64,000 bases of DNA from Protonemura montana (lineage: Eukaryota > Arthropoda > Insecta > Plecoptera > Nemouridae): positions 4,998,001-5,062,000 of the forward strand of contig OX387608.1 in NCBI GenBank assembly GCA_947568835.1, in the 5' to 3' direction. The notes under the pieces were generated by a model. That model saw nothing but the letters and a program-made list of their open reading frames with translations, made no database searches and had not been told where the DNA came from. A program made the translations under genes and the position numbers. This document shows, one piece after another, positions 31,036 through 44,174 of this stretch; positions within the stretch are counted from its first letter, which is position 1; every line of letters starts with the position of its first letter.

Positions 31036-32999
31036 AAGTATTCAGGATACAATTATGATTTTAACAGTTCAGTGTTTATGAACCATGACTTACATTGCAC
31101 CCCAAAATGAAGTTCGTTTTAGTGAAAGGGTGAAAGCTTAACGACTTTTATCAGATTATTGCTTTGATTGTCTGCAAAATTGGGAACAAACACGGAGACT
31201 GCGTCGTGTGAGTACGTATAAAAATAAAACCGATAAATATCGTCAGATAATCGTACACTGGTTTTGAAAATCGTGCAATTTAAACTTCCTTTTGGGCAGA
31301 TTTGATTCTCTCTACGCGTATGAACCCCCACACGAGCGTTCTCATAAACACAATTGACAATTAAGGCGAACGTAAATTATTCCAAGGGGAAATCGAACCG
31401 ACTTGTTTGGTAAGGTGCAATAGTCTGTCACTGAAACAAGTGAAGCGAATCAGAATGCACTTGATTTAAATGAGGTCTGCACTTAACCTAACTTTTCGAA
31501 AGTAGACGCGATAATATTGCAAGTCTTTGAGAGCGGCAGAAATTAAACCGCTTGCTAGACAAATGACGTTTGATCAAGTTTATCTTACAGGCGCTTTGTG
31601 AATTGTTAACATATGAGTGATTGTTGCGATATTTTCTCTTCTTAGATAATGAAATGAACCGAAACGGTTCGAAGCATGTGACCTAATTAATTGAAAATTT
31701 TTTTTTGCAGAGAGAATATGTCGAATATTATCAGATCTAAATTTCAAACTAACCGACACTTTTCTCTGCACCAAAAAGATTCGTTTTGATTTGTACCTAT
31801 CGGGGTATCGATCCCTGGACTCCACCTTCAGAGGGTGTTGCTCTTACCATTTGTGCGAATCGGTCACAAGTTAGTGAAACACCAGCGTTAGGTGGAGACC
31901 GGGGGCTCGATTTCACATTTTTATAGAAGGTATTGTTTAAAATAATAAAACTATGCCCATTGCAATCAAATGAGAATTAACTGGATCCTTACATTGACAT
32001 AAATTCAACCCACAACCCACAATTAAATAATTAAAACAATCTTCTTAATTAGTTACAGAACATTATTAACTGTTAACAGCGCCTCTTTGGCGGCGTTTCA
32101 CAGCGAAAGAGTCGAAACCAACCAAGCACCGGACATTTTTAATCTCTTTGATTCTCAAAGCTGCACTGGTTCAGAACGTATTGTTGTTGTTAACTGCACT
32201 GTTATCGTTTTCCGGCTCCCTTGGTCTCTACTTCCTGCACGCGAGTCGGCGTCGTGTCTCATATCCGCTATGGGGAATTACACCGTGTCGGATATACTAT
32301 GGCGTAGTGGCGAAATCCGGCATGGGACACCGCAGTTGTACGATTATATTCAATTCAACATTACCTCTTCTGATCTTTTGGCGTTGGATACAGGAGAAAG
32401 ATTTGCGGAAATGCAAGAATTAAAAGTCAAACTGTGTTTAAAATTGTTTTACTTGTGAGAAAAATCAAATAGAAACGTATTTGATTGTCACAGTCACGCA
32501 AAACTTAATTTGTAAAGAGCCTCAAATTGCCATGGTTTTATAAACTATTTCATGTGTGCTTTTAATACATAAGCAAAGCTCACCAGTGTTTAAAACTTGG
32601 GTGTGAAATAATTTTACATAATTTCAATTCAAAAGATCATGCAAAATAAAAGTCTTGCGCAAAGTACTCATTATTTATGCTCCAATTACATCGCGGTACA
32701 CCAGGAGGTGCCTACGTATATCCATATGAAAGACACACCTTCCTTATTGTCATTTTAATTGTTGTTATTTACTTGAATGTTTTTCACGCAAACACCGTTA
32801 AAATTTATAGTTCTTCACAAACGCATGGCACACTAATTACGCAGTACTTAAGAAAGGGAAATTGAACAGTGCTATTAATTAATTAAATATGAGTGAATCT
32901 GAAATGAAAATTTCACATGGTACAAGTTACCTAGAAAACACAATGGGATAGCGATACAACTTTATTACACGGTTCGAAAATTAAACAGATATTCTTTAA
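31036..32999. other. Gene-free stretch
   Basis: A tRNA-like relic is at 31795-31862. Two overlapping plus-strand frames at 32087-32458 (123 residues) and 32148-32423 occupy a slightly GC-richer segment. I do not recognise either product, and two open frames over the same bases suggest chance. Confidence 0.4.
31795..31862 (-). repeat. tRNA-like relic
   Basis: On the minus strand ATGGTAAGAGC (box A-like) and GGGATCGATACCCCG (box B-like) are spaced as in a tRNA gene, but the acceptor and T stems pair poorly. It is likely a tRNA-derived SINE head or pseudogene. Confidence 0.45.
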
Positions 33000-33004
33000 G
33001 TTGC

Positions 33005-33404
33005 CGCCTGTTCTCTGCTCTGTGATTGGCGGTTGCGTTTCGAACGGAGCGTTGTGATTGGCCGAAAGTTACGGCTTGAACTCTGCGAGTTCGAACTGTT
33101 GCCGTAGCGGCCGGGTGCTTCAGTTTGGTTTGAACCATCAGAGGTGGTCGTTCGGATAGTTGGCTGTACCGGAGTATTGTTTCACGTGACAGTTGAGAGA
33201 CAGTAAGGTTCAGTGATAATTATCTTATATTTTAAAAGTGTGTGTTTGATTACAAAGATCGATCGAGTGCAAGTGATTTTTCAGTGTGTTATTTATATAT
33301 AAGTTTGTTTTTTTGAATAAAACAAACCCAGTAAAGTTACATAACATTGTTTGCTAGTGAACATTTTCGTGTTGTGCTATTCCAAGACCAGGATTTCAAT
33401 TTGG
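33005..33404 (+). promoter_or_regulatory. Candidate promoter and 5'UTR
   Basis: A locally GC- and CpG-rich stretch in AT-rich surroundings holds two inverted CCAAT boxes (GATTGG at 33024 and 33056, 32 bp apart), as in NF-Y-type promoters. A TCAGT initiator match is at 33120-33124. A DPE-like GGTCG begins 24 bases past the initiator A, three bases short of the canonical position. A composition change to AT-rich follows. Without transcripts this is only a candidate. Confidence 0.4.
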
Positions 33405-33431
33405 ATGGATATACAAAATCACCCAATCAAG
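33405..33431 (+). CDS. Possible first coding exon end (MDIQNHPIK), gene unknown
   Basis: An ATG at 33405 opens nine codons that end at a good donor, CAAG/GTAATA (GT at 33432-33433), phase 0. The sequence just upstream is the candidate promoter and 5'UTR. The start context is poor (T at -3, G at +4). No downstream exon was recognised in the window, so the product cannot be named. It could equally be untranslated leader. Confidence 0.22.
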
Positions 33432-34325
33432 GTAATAATATAGATGTTATTTGATTTCGAATGAGTGTAAGATGGTTGTGTGTGTTTGCCATGGTATTTG
33501 GGTGGTTGCCGGTCAAGTCGTTCAAGAGATGACCGAGGATACCCAGTTAGCTTCGGGCTGCATGGCATGCCCAAGCTACTTTGTATTCTCAAATAACTGT
33601 ACACACACTCAGCACACGAACACATTAACCTATACCTAAAACTAGAATTGTCTGCGCTGCTCGCGAATGCACTGATGCACAATTGTTCTTTATTTTGCTA
33701 GTTGCAATATGTCTGGATAGAAAATTGTCACTAATTTAACTAAATTTATGCGTGGAAAAAATTGGCAGTTATAGATTGTTATTTTTGATAAATGAACCGT
33801 TGAGAAGAACTGTAATATCTGTGAAATTTGTGTAGTTTTGACGTGGTTTAAAGGTATATTATGTACATAATCAATAGATTGTATTCAAAATCGAAATTCC
33901 TTCCAGAGAAGACAAAGTCGTGAATGCCTCTAGGCTGACAGTGTTTTTTTTAAGTTTTTGTTTAGATTCTCTGGCAAAAGTCAAAATGGTCTCCACGATG
34001 AGGCATTTTTTTTTTTTAACTTTAGTGTACAACCGCGATAATCGGGCTACTTTTAAATTCAAGTTCGTTGCATAAGCACACAGATCAGATCCGATGACCT
34101 ACCCAATGACTTGTTATGCAAAACGATTGAAAAGGGCAGCCATGCTAAGGTGATGAAAGGTGCATTATTATAATGTTGCTAAAAAACAGTCGATGTCGCG
34201 ACTCGGTATTGACTAACGCTTGCTTTCGTTTTAGTCAAACGTCTTTGCTTAATAAGGATAGTAACGTGAATGTCAAAAGTTGAAAAACAAAAGACATGTC
34301 TAAAACAAAAGGCCTATATGCGAAG
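33432..34325. other. AT-rich stretch, possibly intron of the 33-kb transcript
   Basis: No exon or repeat recognised. Confidence 0.4.
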
Positions 34326-34670
34326 TTATTATTATTATTATTTGTGGTGTTTAACGACGCACTGTTTTGACAACTGGCCCTGCGGCACTGGTCTAATGGC
34401 GTCGGTGAATGAGTGGATGATGATGAGGATGATGATGAACCTAACCTAGCCTAGAAGGGAGGAGGGGAAACCCGGTGCCGGCACGTAGCCTACTCCTGTC
34501 GAAAAGCACCAAGGGGACCACCGGCTTAGCGTCCCTTCCGAAGGACGGTACAACTCGAACAGCAGGATTCCTCCACAAATCCATGCTGTCGAGAGGTTAA
34601 TAAGCGATGCGAATGAAGTTGCTGTACTAAATTTCATCCCTCAAACCTTTCTCCCGAACAAGATTATAAA
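34326..34670 (-). mobile_element. 5S-SINE body, headless copy with TTA tail
   Basis: The tail TTATTATTATTATTTG is at 34326-34344. The body is nearly identical to other copies (GTGCCGGCACGTAGCCTACT, TCCACAAATCCATGCTGTCG). It ends at CTCCCGAACA, the head/body junction. Confidence 0.9.
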
Positions 34671-35423
34671 TTTAAACGTCAGTTACTTATGGCGGACATG
34701 CGGTAACTAGAATAGTTAAGAAATTAATTTATATGTATATGTAATGTTACGTGTATTAAACTGGTGAACTGATCTAATTTTATATTGGCATGTTAAATTG
34801 TCTTGCGTAATTTGGTGGCTACGCAAAGAAATCGGCGACTAGAATCAAATGCTTAGACCTGTTTTGCATTGCATACACTGCTTTGACGTGAACACGCGCA
34901 TTGCTAAAGGATACACTGAAATAGTTCCTAGTTTAAAAAAATCATGACTCTTGTGACATTTCCTTTGCGATAAAGAGAATTATCAAGACACATATTAGAA
35001 ACTTTCCTCGGGGGGGCAGATAAACAAATACGTCATACGTGTACATCCCTACATTTATTACCGTATTTATTGTTACATTTCCGTGTCTGATAAAACAATA
35101 ATTTATTCGACTTATCATGAACGTTAGCCATGAAACAAATCAGTAATTATTCTCTTGTCAATTAAGAAATGTTCTTACGCACCGTATGACAATTTCTCCC
35201 TTTTCAATAGCGCATGTGTACCCTGACATAAATAAGAAGGCGACAAGTTCAAAGGTGAATCGATTTCACTGTCGCCAGTATTGTAGTCTGTCGAATTGAT
35301 TATATATATTATCAATCAAATCACTATAGAGTTGACAACGACGCCGCCGAATTCATGTAACACATCCGAGAGCTATCGTGACTCTTCACAAGAAGAGATT
35401 AAGATTAACATAGTATTTAAATA
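34671..35423. other. AT-rich sequence, no gene recognised
   Basis: No supported feature; a TATATATATT tract lies near 35305. Confidence 0.4.
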
Positions 35424-35718
35424 ATTAATTATTGATCTGTTGTGTTCGACGACGCACTGTTTTTTGCAAAGGGCCCGTTGGCATTGGTGTATTGACGTCG
35501 GTTAATGGGTGGGTAATGGCGAGGATGATGAACTGAACTTACGTTGTCGGCACTCTTGTCGAAGAGCACCAAGGGGACCACCGGCTTAACGTCTCTTCCA
35601 AAGGACGGTACAACTCGAACAGCAGGATTCCTCCACAAATCCATGCTGTCGAGAGGTTGATAAGCAATGCTAGTGAAGTTGTACTAACTTTAATCCCTTT
35701 AACCTCTCTCCCGAACAG
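35424..35718 (-). mobile_element. 5S-SINE body, headless copy
   Basis: It contains GACGACGCACTGTTTT, GTCGAAGAGCACCAAGGGGA and TCCACAAATCCATGCTGTCG. It ends at CTCCCGAACAG, within a few bases of the same junction as the copies at 34.7 and 61.5 kb. About 30 bp around the GTGCCGGCACGTAG region are deleted. Confidence 0.88.
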
Positions 35719-38700
35719 AATTTGTCGTAAATAATTTTAATTACCTTACTTCTAAAGTTGCTATAGATTTTACGTGCTTAAATCCTATCCTTAGCGAATT
35801 TTTACCGAATTATATTGGTAATTGGTACCAATTTATTTCATTTAATTTTCAAACAGATCTTGTATTTTTTGAGACCAAGCTACCAAACTAAACTAAACCA
35901 AACCAAATGTTTTGAAACTTATCTCATGGTCCTTTTCTGTGGACAGTTTTATATGACAAGGGTTACGAGGGTTACATATGACATGCGTTACTCTATATTT
36001 GGCTGACCATACCCTTTTATGAAAGGCGAGTAGTATTGGAGGGTAAATATATTACATCATAATTATCTAATGGCTGTGGAACAGTCCCAAAACTGTCCAC
36101 AGCTTACAAAACGTGTGCCTTCTTGCGCATGCTCGCAGCCCGTTGCAGGATGCGCTACAAGATGAGGTGTTACAATCGACGAATAGGTTTGTTGCCCTCC
36201 GTGTGATCGGCGGACGATGCTTCCTCGAGTCGGCCATATCAACTGCGACCGCGACCGGAAATTAACGCGCTAATCGCAGTTAAACCCCGGGCTAGATCGC
36301 GTCCTGTCTGCGAAGTATTTGTTGGTTGATCTGAGCAGCATTCCTTCTGGTGCATTTGTCGTGGCGCGGGATGGTTCTTCATCCAGGGTAGGATGGATTT
36401 CAATAAAGAAATTTGGAAATCTCTGGAAATGTCTGTGTGATTTTCACATCATGACTCCAAATTATTGGATCAGTTAAACATAGATGCGGTTTTTTTTTAT
36501 AAAAACGTATTGAGAGAGAATGATTCTTTATCTACCTCCATTTTGACACGTGACTTTGGCATTATTTCAAAATTGAGGAAACAAAACGCGTTTTTATTTC
36601 AATTTTTCATTTTTAAATCCAAATATACGCTGAAATTATCGCTCTTATCGCTTGCTCGAGCAATATCATTTTCAAAATAACTGAAATTGGCAATTGACAC
36701 CCCAAAATTTTTTACAGAGGTACTTTAAGGTCGAACTAGAAAGCAAAACAGTTCAGGGAACGTAGTAAAGAACAGTTCTACTGACTTAAGAACCGGTGGA
36801 TCTCATATGTAGCAGCAGACTGGACGAGCAGTTCACCAACTTAATTCTGTAATTGATTATAGACAATTTATAGGAGTTTGGTTGCTTAATTAAACCACTA
36901 CGGTAAACGGTAAAAACGTGAATTTCAGTCAATCTATTACTTCCCCTGGACACAGGTACATAAAAGTCATCTGATATCAAATCTCACACCACTTACGAAC
37001 TGCATCCCGTGCATGATCGAGATGACTTCTCCTGTCGCACACACGCGTCGTCTTCCATGCACCTCGCCTTGTATGCAGTTGTCGAGCTAGAAGTGCATCA
37101 GTATGCAACCCGCGTTAGCTGAATATCCTGGCTGCAGTTTTTATAATGCACTTTGCAGACGCGACGCAATAGCGATCGGTGGAATCACTCAAGATCATTG
37201 ATCTGTGTCATCTGGCATTGATCACGTTTCAGTCTCAAGTCATATTTTGGTTGCTAGACAAAATTTTGGAATATCTTTATACTCTAAACGCTAATGGCGG
37301 TGATTTGATCAAATTTGCATAGCTAATTCCTTTGCGACAGCCCCTAGTAACGCCGAAGAAGATTTTCTGTGCCAACATGGGCCCTGTTTCTTAAACTTGC
37401 TGACTTTACAATGCTGAGAAAATGATCTTTTTGGCGATGCATGCTCTTGGCATAAATGCAGTACCGTGGGGTGATATTAAATTTAATTTTCGAAAACATG
37501 CTGCATGTGCCCTAGAAACTACAGGGAATCAAAGTGCACTTGCACCATTAAAATTAAATTTCAAATTATAATTAATTTATTCCAGAGAGAACACGGTGTA
37601 TTTTTTTTTTCAAATAATCACTGCCACAGTTGTCTGGTTGCCATAAAAGAAACGGAACAATATAAATTTATGAAAATTATGCTGATTTATCAAACAATTC
37701 TAATGAAACAGTCGTTTATAACATGTGTTATTTTATAGATAATTTACTTACAAAAACTAATGAAAATCGCCATCGGTGTACGCACTTTTGGGGCACAGAA
37801 AAACGGCCAAAAATCGCGGCACGCACAACGAGAACAAAAAAAGAGGGTCACTCGTTTAAAACTTGTAATGTCACGATGAAATTGGAAACACATTTTATGG
37901 ACATACATTAAAAGCGGCTGGCATATTACTTTCCAATCACGCCAAAATTTGACACACTTTGAACACCCGCGATGTCTATCAATCTTATACCAACAATTCA
38001 TCGCAAAGTACCGAGAAAACAACACGAATCACTCGAAGACACGCCCCGATAAAAAAGAAGATTAATAAATTTCATTTTCTATCAATTCGTAGCCATCAAA
38101 AAATGGTTTTAAAGGCGGCTCAGAATATCGGTTTTTTTCCCAAAAGACCAACGGATCTTGACATTCATCTTTTAGTAACCCACGGACAGCAACAATCGAA
38201 GAGGAGAATTTCAACACGACCGTGATTGGTACAATTTCAAGTGATGTTTTCGAAACATCCGGCGGTATATGGTTTTACAACTTAAACGTACTCGGTGATT
38301 CTGCTCATTTCAAGCTCCTATTTGGGCCACGCCAACGCTTAAAGTTACCTAATTTCATCCTCAATGCTGTTAAACATTTTCGCCATCATCTCTGTGCGGT
38401 AAAACTTACAAAATAGTATTTTTTTTCCTTTCATCTTATTCACTTTTTATACCACTTGAGATAATAGTGTTATTATATTTCCGTTTAGATTTTTTAATTG
38501 GTTCCTCAGTTCAATTTCCGGTGACCTGCTTCTTTCAGGGTCATCTCTGAGTTTTACTTTTATGTAACTTTCAAAATTTCGAGTCGCCAAAAAAAAAGTT
38601 GTTTTTTGATCAAATATATATATGTATTACATAAAAAACCATTTATGTAATACCGTTATTGCGCTATCAACGTTTGGGAACCTCTTTTGTCATTGGATAA

Positions 38701-39823
38701 ATGCATTTGTTAAATTTCCAAAACGTTTATATGCATTTCTACTAAATTAGAGCTGTTATTTTGCACGTGGTTCAATATTTGAGCAATTTTTTTTTAAGTT
38801 ATAATTCAGTTCGAGAGTAGCCAGCCTTTAAAGAATGGCGAAAAATTAGTTTCAGCTTTCAACCAGTATCACAAACAAAATTACTACCGTACAATTACCA
38901 GTTTTTCTGAAATCGAGATCTTATCAAAGCAGTCATAGATATGCATTTATGTAAATTACTCTGAAATGATAGAACCGCGATAATTCAAGGATTTCATCAA
39001 GTTCGATTTCTTGCAGACTAGAACGCGAAATAGCCAACAATAGCTAATTTAGTTGAAGCTTGCGGATCTGGAATACAATCAACTGCACTCAATTGAGAGT
39101 ATGGAGGCTAAACATAGTCCAGACGCATGCATTGGGATTCCACTTAAATATCCAGCAATCAGTACTTTCTCCAAAGCAAAGGGCTGCCGCAGCATTGTTC
39201 TAACGCTATTAATAATATTTAAACAAGTGCATAAATAGTTGATATGAATAATGAAAGTTACAATCATGCTTTTGTTGTGAGTGAGTTTTATTACTTGAAG
39301 AAGCAATTATTTACATATATATTTTTTTAAACTGATTTTTATGATTTTTTCACACATACCTGTGAATGGTAATTGTTTTTAAATGTAAACGTTGTCTTAG
39401 AATTGTTGTTTGCGTATTCAATGGATCAAAACAGATCAAAGTTATTTGATGTGAAACTGAGACGAGAAACAATACTATTTTATGTTTTATCTTTGGGGAA
39501 AAAAAATCAATACAGATCTGTCTGCTTTTTCAATACCATGGCATGGTGTGTCCGTTATTCTCGTTCTATTTTCCTTTGAATTGGTTCAACACAATGTACA
39601 AGTGATAAACAAAAAGTCGGAACCTCATTTTGTGCTAATTGCTTCTTAGAAATTGCATTAACAGTAATGCCTAATGAAAAGATAACAAACATGAAGCTGT
39701 CCTGACATAGGATTTGCGGTTTTCAAGTTGTATTTATTTTGTTTGCTACTTATTTTAAAGGCAACACTATTTTGCACCATTTTTTCGAATACTTAAAACC
39801 AGGTCCTTAAGGCTGTTGTATCG
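35719..39823. other. Gene-free stretch of about 4 kb
   Basis: AT-rich except for the GC-richer island at 36090-36400. Several frames of 60-93 residues (36465, 37505, 37744, 37959, 38222, 39053) overlap one another on both strands, with no domain or coherent splice sites. The frames at 37723-38225 sit in a segment of balanced composition and could be re-examined for exons. Confidence 0.4.
36090..36400. promoter_or_regulatory. GC-rich island, possible regulatory element or exon
   Basis: It is dense in CpG compared with flanks (CTTGCGCATGCTCGCAGCCC, CTCGAGTCGGCC, CGACCGCGACCGG, GGGCTAGATCGCGTCC). No frame longer than 60 residues crosses it. It could be a conserved non-coding element, promoter or untranslated exon. 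Confidence 0.3.
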
Positions 39824-40509
39824 GGAGCTTACTCAGGTCTATTGGAGTGGGAGCTTACTCAGGTCTATTGGAGTGGGAGCTTACTCAGGTCTATTGGAGT
39901 GGGAGCTTACTCAGGTCTATTGGAGTAGGATCTAACTCAGGTCTATTGGAGTGGGAGCTTACTCAGGTCTATTGGAGTGGGAGCTTACTCAGGTCTATTG
40001 GAGTAGGATCTACCTCAGGTCAATTGGAGTGGGAGCTTACTCAGGTCTATTGGAGTGGGAGCTTACTCATGTCTATTGGAGTGGGAGCTTACTCAGGTCT
40101 ATTGGAGTGGGTGCTTACTCAGGTCTATTGGAGTGGGAGCTTACTCAGGTCTATTGGAGTGGGTGCTTACTCAGGTCTATTGGAGTGGGAGCTTACTCAG
40201 GTCTATTGGAGTGGGTGCTTACTCAGGTCTATTGGAGTGGGAGCTTACTCAGGTCTATTGGAGTGGGAGCTTACTCAGATCAATTGGAATGGGAGCTTAC
40301 TCAGGTCTATTGGAGTGGGAGCTTACTCAGGTCTATTGGAGTGGGTGCTTACTCAGGTATATTGGAGTGGGAGCTTACTCAGGTATATTGGAGTGGGAGC
40401 TTACTCAGGTCTATTGGAGTGGGTGCTTACTCAGGTATATTGGAGTGGGAGCTTACTCAGGTCTATTGGAGTGGGAGCTTACTCAGGTCTATTGGAGTGG
40501 GTGCTTATC
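39824..40509 (+). repeat. 26-bp minisatellite, array 2 (about 26 copies)
   Basis: Same unit as array 1 at 12932-13383 but on the opposite strand. Variants include GTGC for GAGC, AGGATCTA for GGGAGCTT, and TATATT for TCTATT. All three plus-strand frames are open (155-221 residues), each a cyclic shift of a 26-residue repeat. With no start context or flanking exon they are not credible genes. Confidence 0.96.
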
Positions 40510-42899
40510 TAGTAATGTTTAATAATTCTCGCCAACTGAATCGCATATTGCTTATGTGACAGCAGGTGTACATGTGGTCGAATAATTGTTAATGCATTAT
40601 GCATTTGCGCATTTACACTTTCAATCAAATGCAATTACACAATAATACGTTAAATTTCAAGAAAAAAGCTTGTGGTTTAAGTAGATATATACGTGAAAAT
40701 AATAAAAATCATTTTTGCAGCACATAAATCGTTTCTAAAAGCTGCGGTTTAGAAAGATAATTTTCACTTGGAAGTTGCAATCGATCGAGCATGTTATTAA
40801 AACTGATTTTCTCAATCTTATCATTGAAGTTGCACAACTGAAGATATTGTCTGCAGCTATATCAGACTTATTTCAACACGAAAAAAAAAACAGAAAATCG
40901 TTTTTAATTCAGTTTTTTTTTTCTTTAGCCACCAATCCTGTCTCTGTTGCCAATCAAAACTCTTGTACACATTTCCTTCAATTGTTTAACATTAGGATTA
41001 CACAGAAATTTAATTGCTGAATTGTTCTTAACCAATTCGTTGAACGTTTCGTCAACTTTTCGTTTGGCCAGCATCCTAAACGTTGAACCCATAAGAGCAA
41101 GAGAAAAATTCTTGCCAAACGTCCTACTCCCACGCCACAAGAAACCGAAAAAAAAAACTATCTTATAAAATCTCTTTGCTATGCAACTGTGCCAATTGTT
41201 AAGAAGATACGTACAGCGATAAAAAAAAAAGATGGTAAATCGCATCGAGATAATCTCCTACGCTAAGAAAACAAATCCGTTTCGCCATATCAGATGTACC
41301 ACCCTACTTTAATTGGATCAAACTCTGTGAATACGTTTATCCAAATCCAATTATACCTACAATTGCTGCCCACGGCAAGTACGAACATGATCATGGCAGA
41401 ATTTAAAAAAAATAACCCCCATATCATTACATAAAATGTGAACATCGTTATTGAATAACATATAAACATCTCAGATCTGGTACAATCATATTTATTATAA
41501 TTAAAACCAGAACATTTCAATTAGTTCACGTCAAATTTATTCATTTTTTTTTTCATTTACTCCGTCCTTGCTAATCAAAAGCTATCTATTTATAAAACTA
41601 ATTATTCTTATAATAAACCGTACTGATATAAAGCGACAACATGTGATACCTGTACCTGTGCTTGGTTACTCGAAAATAGCCGAGAGTAGGAGGCTTTATT
41701 CGGAAAGAAAGCCCGCAAGGGAACAACATTTCAAAGAACGGGGTCAACTGGCAGACCACCTTCATTCTCCGTCTCGATTGCACCTAGACATACAGAGAGA
41801 GAGAGACACCGATTACTTCATCGAAAATGCATCGAGCTTCAATTATCAAGGCTAGCCACTAAAACATGGGCTAGTGCATTCAGCTTTAAACGCAAAGAGC
41901 AAACTGCAGTTTATTCTGAGGATTATATATGCAGTCCACTATGTTTTTTTTTAAGTATTTTCACGTTTTGCACTAAAAGCATGTAATGTTTTTTTTTATG
42001 TTGTCAATCGTTAATTTTAATGCATCGTGGTGCAATTGTTGCTACTTACAATTTGATTAATGTCTGTTGAAACATTTTACAGTTCAAAACGATCATGAAT
42101 CGAGACTGAAGAAGGATTGTTGCTTTAGTGTATACCATACTTATCGGTAATTACTTTGAAAGTAAATTAAACATCTTCCATAGTTTTTTAGAAATAGATG
42201 TCCTTCAAAATCGACATGAAATTACAGCTCTTCTTCATGACTTTTGTAGAATTTTTTCTGTGTGGTTTTTCATTAGCAACAATTGAAGATAAAACATTGA
42301 AATGCAAGTAAAATACAATCGATCGACAAGTTATTCTTGCAAGACAGTCAGTATCCGTGAAAGGAAACTTCGTGTATTCTTGCTCATTCACTATCAATTT
42401 TATTACCCATGTTTAATATATTTTCCCTGAAATAACAAGAGACCTAGAAAATCGGGTTTTGCACCAAAATTCCTCCTGAACCTCGTTCACGCAGCGAAAC
42501 AGTGTCACCCGCAAAACTACTTTCATTTTCGGCAAGACATAGGAGGAAAAAAAACATGTTACAGAACACAAATATCGTGCATTGTTTTTCTTCGTGTGGT
42601 CTTGGGAATGACAACCACAGTATCGAACATGGGCACCTCGTTGATAAAGTATTCACGGGAACTGCACAATCCCGGTTTCCGTGAGGCAAACCCCAACGGA
42701 AAATTCCAATGTACGCAATTTCTTATTTCTTTTTTAAATAACGGAGTTTCTATGTAAGCGGATATCATGTGCTAGCTTTTCACCCTCGTATCGTTTCGCA
42801 CAAGTCGTGCCAAACTGGTTGCCATTCGATAGTGCGGCCCTTGTTACCCGAACCGACCACGTGACTTGTTCGTGGTCGACGTTGCTTGACCGTCTCCCT
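40510..42899. other. Gene-free stretch
   Basis: AT-rich. Overlapping frames on both strands (40925-41245, 41568-41855, 42444-42768) have no domain. Nothing is supported. Confidence 0.4.
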
Positions 42900-43095
42900 A
42901 GGGTGGGCACCGGACGATAGGCGCCATTCGAGTTGAGCAACATTGCGACGAATCTGTCGCTGAATGGGTGACCGGATATATATAAGTGGCCGTGTTTTAT
43001 TCATGCCGTGCTGCTAACATCAATGTTCAATTGAATATCACCGAAGTTAAGCAACAGCGTTGTATCAGATATTGGATGGGTGACCATTTATACAC
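42900..43095 (+). repeat. Two diverged 5S-head copies, about 112 bp apart
   Basis: The first (42900-42976) has GAGTTGAGCAACATTGCGAC and GAATGGGTGACCGG. The second (43030-43090) has TATCACCGAAGTTAAGCAAC and ATATTGGATGGGTGACCA, closer to 5S rRNA. The sequence after the second copy (43096-43320), which includes GGGTTCATCATCACCC, may be a decayed SINE body. Confidence 0.68.
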
Positions 43096-44174
43096 GACGG
43101 TGAATGGCTCTGTGAATGTGGAACATGGGTTATTGGAGGTAACTTTTTGCTTTAAGCTACCATATTTCGATAGGTCTGGTAGCTGTGCCCATCCCATAGT
43201 AACCTTCATGAAGAGGAGGATAAATATCTCTTCCCTGGGTTCATCATCACCCTTTTTCTCATCCTGGTCTATAGAAGTTACTGCCTTCTCCAAGCAAGAG
43301 CCTTCCTATCGTTAGGTTAGCCGTTATTATATGTTGAAAAGTTCAGGAATTTGGCTTCTTCCTGAAGATATTTACATCAGAGCTCGTGTTAGTCAAGACC
43401 AAAGTCTTCAAGACGTTGTCTTCATATCACGATAAGATCAATTGTCGCGACACGATGTCGCTTGACAGGTGACTCCATTGAGACGGTGAGCTATCTTGAT
43501 GGGAAGGCGTTGATTCGCTAGTAATTGAGGTTTCTCATGCATACACACACTCACTCAAAGACGAATGGTTGGAGGCTTCCGGAGTCCCAGACAGTTTCTC
43601 ATCAAGAAACTATCGAATACGTTGGCTAGGAACGTTTCAACGTTTATTTGCAGCCGTCGACGACGTCGGAAACGTAGTGGACGATGTCTGGATGCCATTA
43701 TTTAGCAGCTGCTGGTATGCAATTTCTGAAACCGTTTAAGAATGGCTTACTCAAAAACAGAGTTGATGTAATTGTATTGCCGATTCATGTTGGGCTAAAC
43801 TAATTTGTAAGACAGATGGAAGGTACGGAGTAGTCAAATATTTTCTTAGGGGAGTCAGACGAGCTTTCAGAATCCAATACTCAATTTGAGAAGTAGTCTT
43901 TTGAAAACTACTACCAAGGCTAGGAAAATTGAGATTTGCGCCTAAACAACATTACTAAAAAGAGCCAAATCTTAATTTTAATATTTTTGAATGTCAATTG
44001 CTTTTTTAAGTTCTAGAAGTATATCTTAAAAACCACATGTACAATATTTTTCGTTGCGCTTAGCGGCCGTTACCCTCCCGTGAGAAATTCTGGTCGAGAC
44101 CACTTTTCGTGACGCTCGCACGATCACTAAATCAGATAAGCGGCACGGCGCACACAACCCCACAGAGTTGCAAA
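43096..44174. other. Gene-free stretch
   Basis: It is of average composition, with a possible decayed SINE body to about 43320. Frames at 42986-43315 run through the 5S-like segment and are artefacts. Confidence 0.35.

Noticed and set aside
32087..32458. 123-residue plus frame as a gene
   Set aside because: No recognisable domain, a second frame open over the same bases, and no splice-site support.
39847..40559. Three overlapping plus frames of 155-221 residues, the longest in the window
   Set aside because: Same 26-bp minisatellite in the other orientation. Length is due to the repeat.
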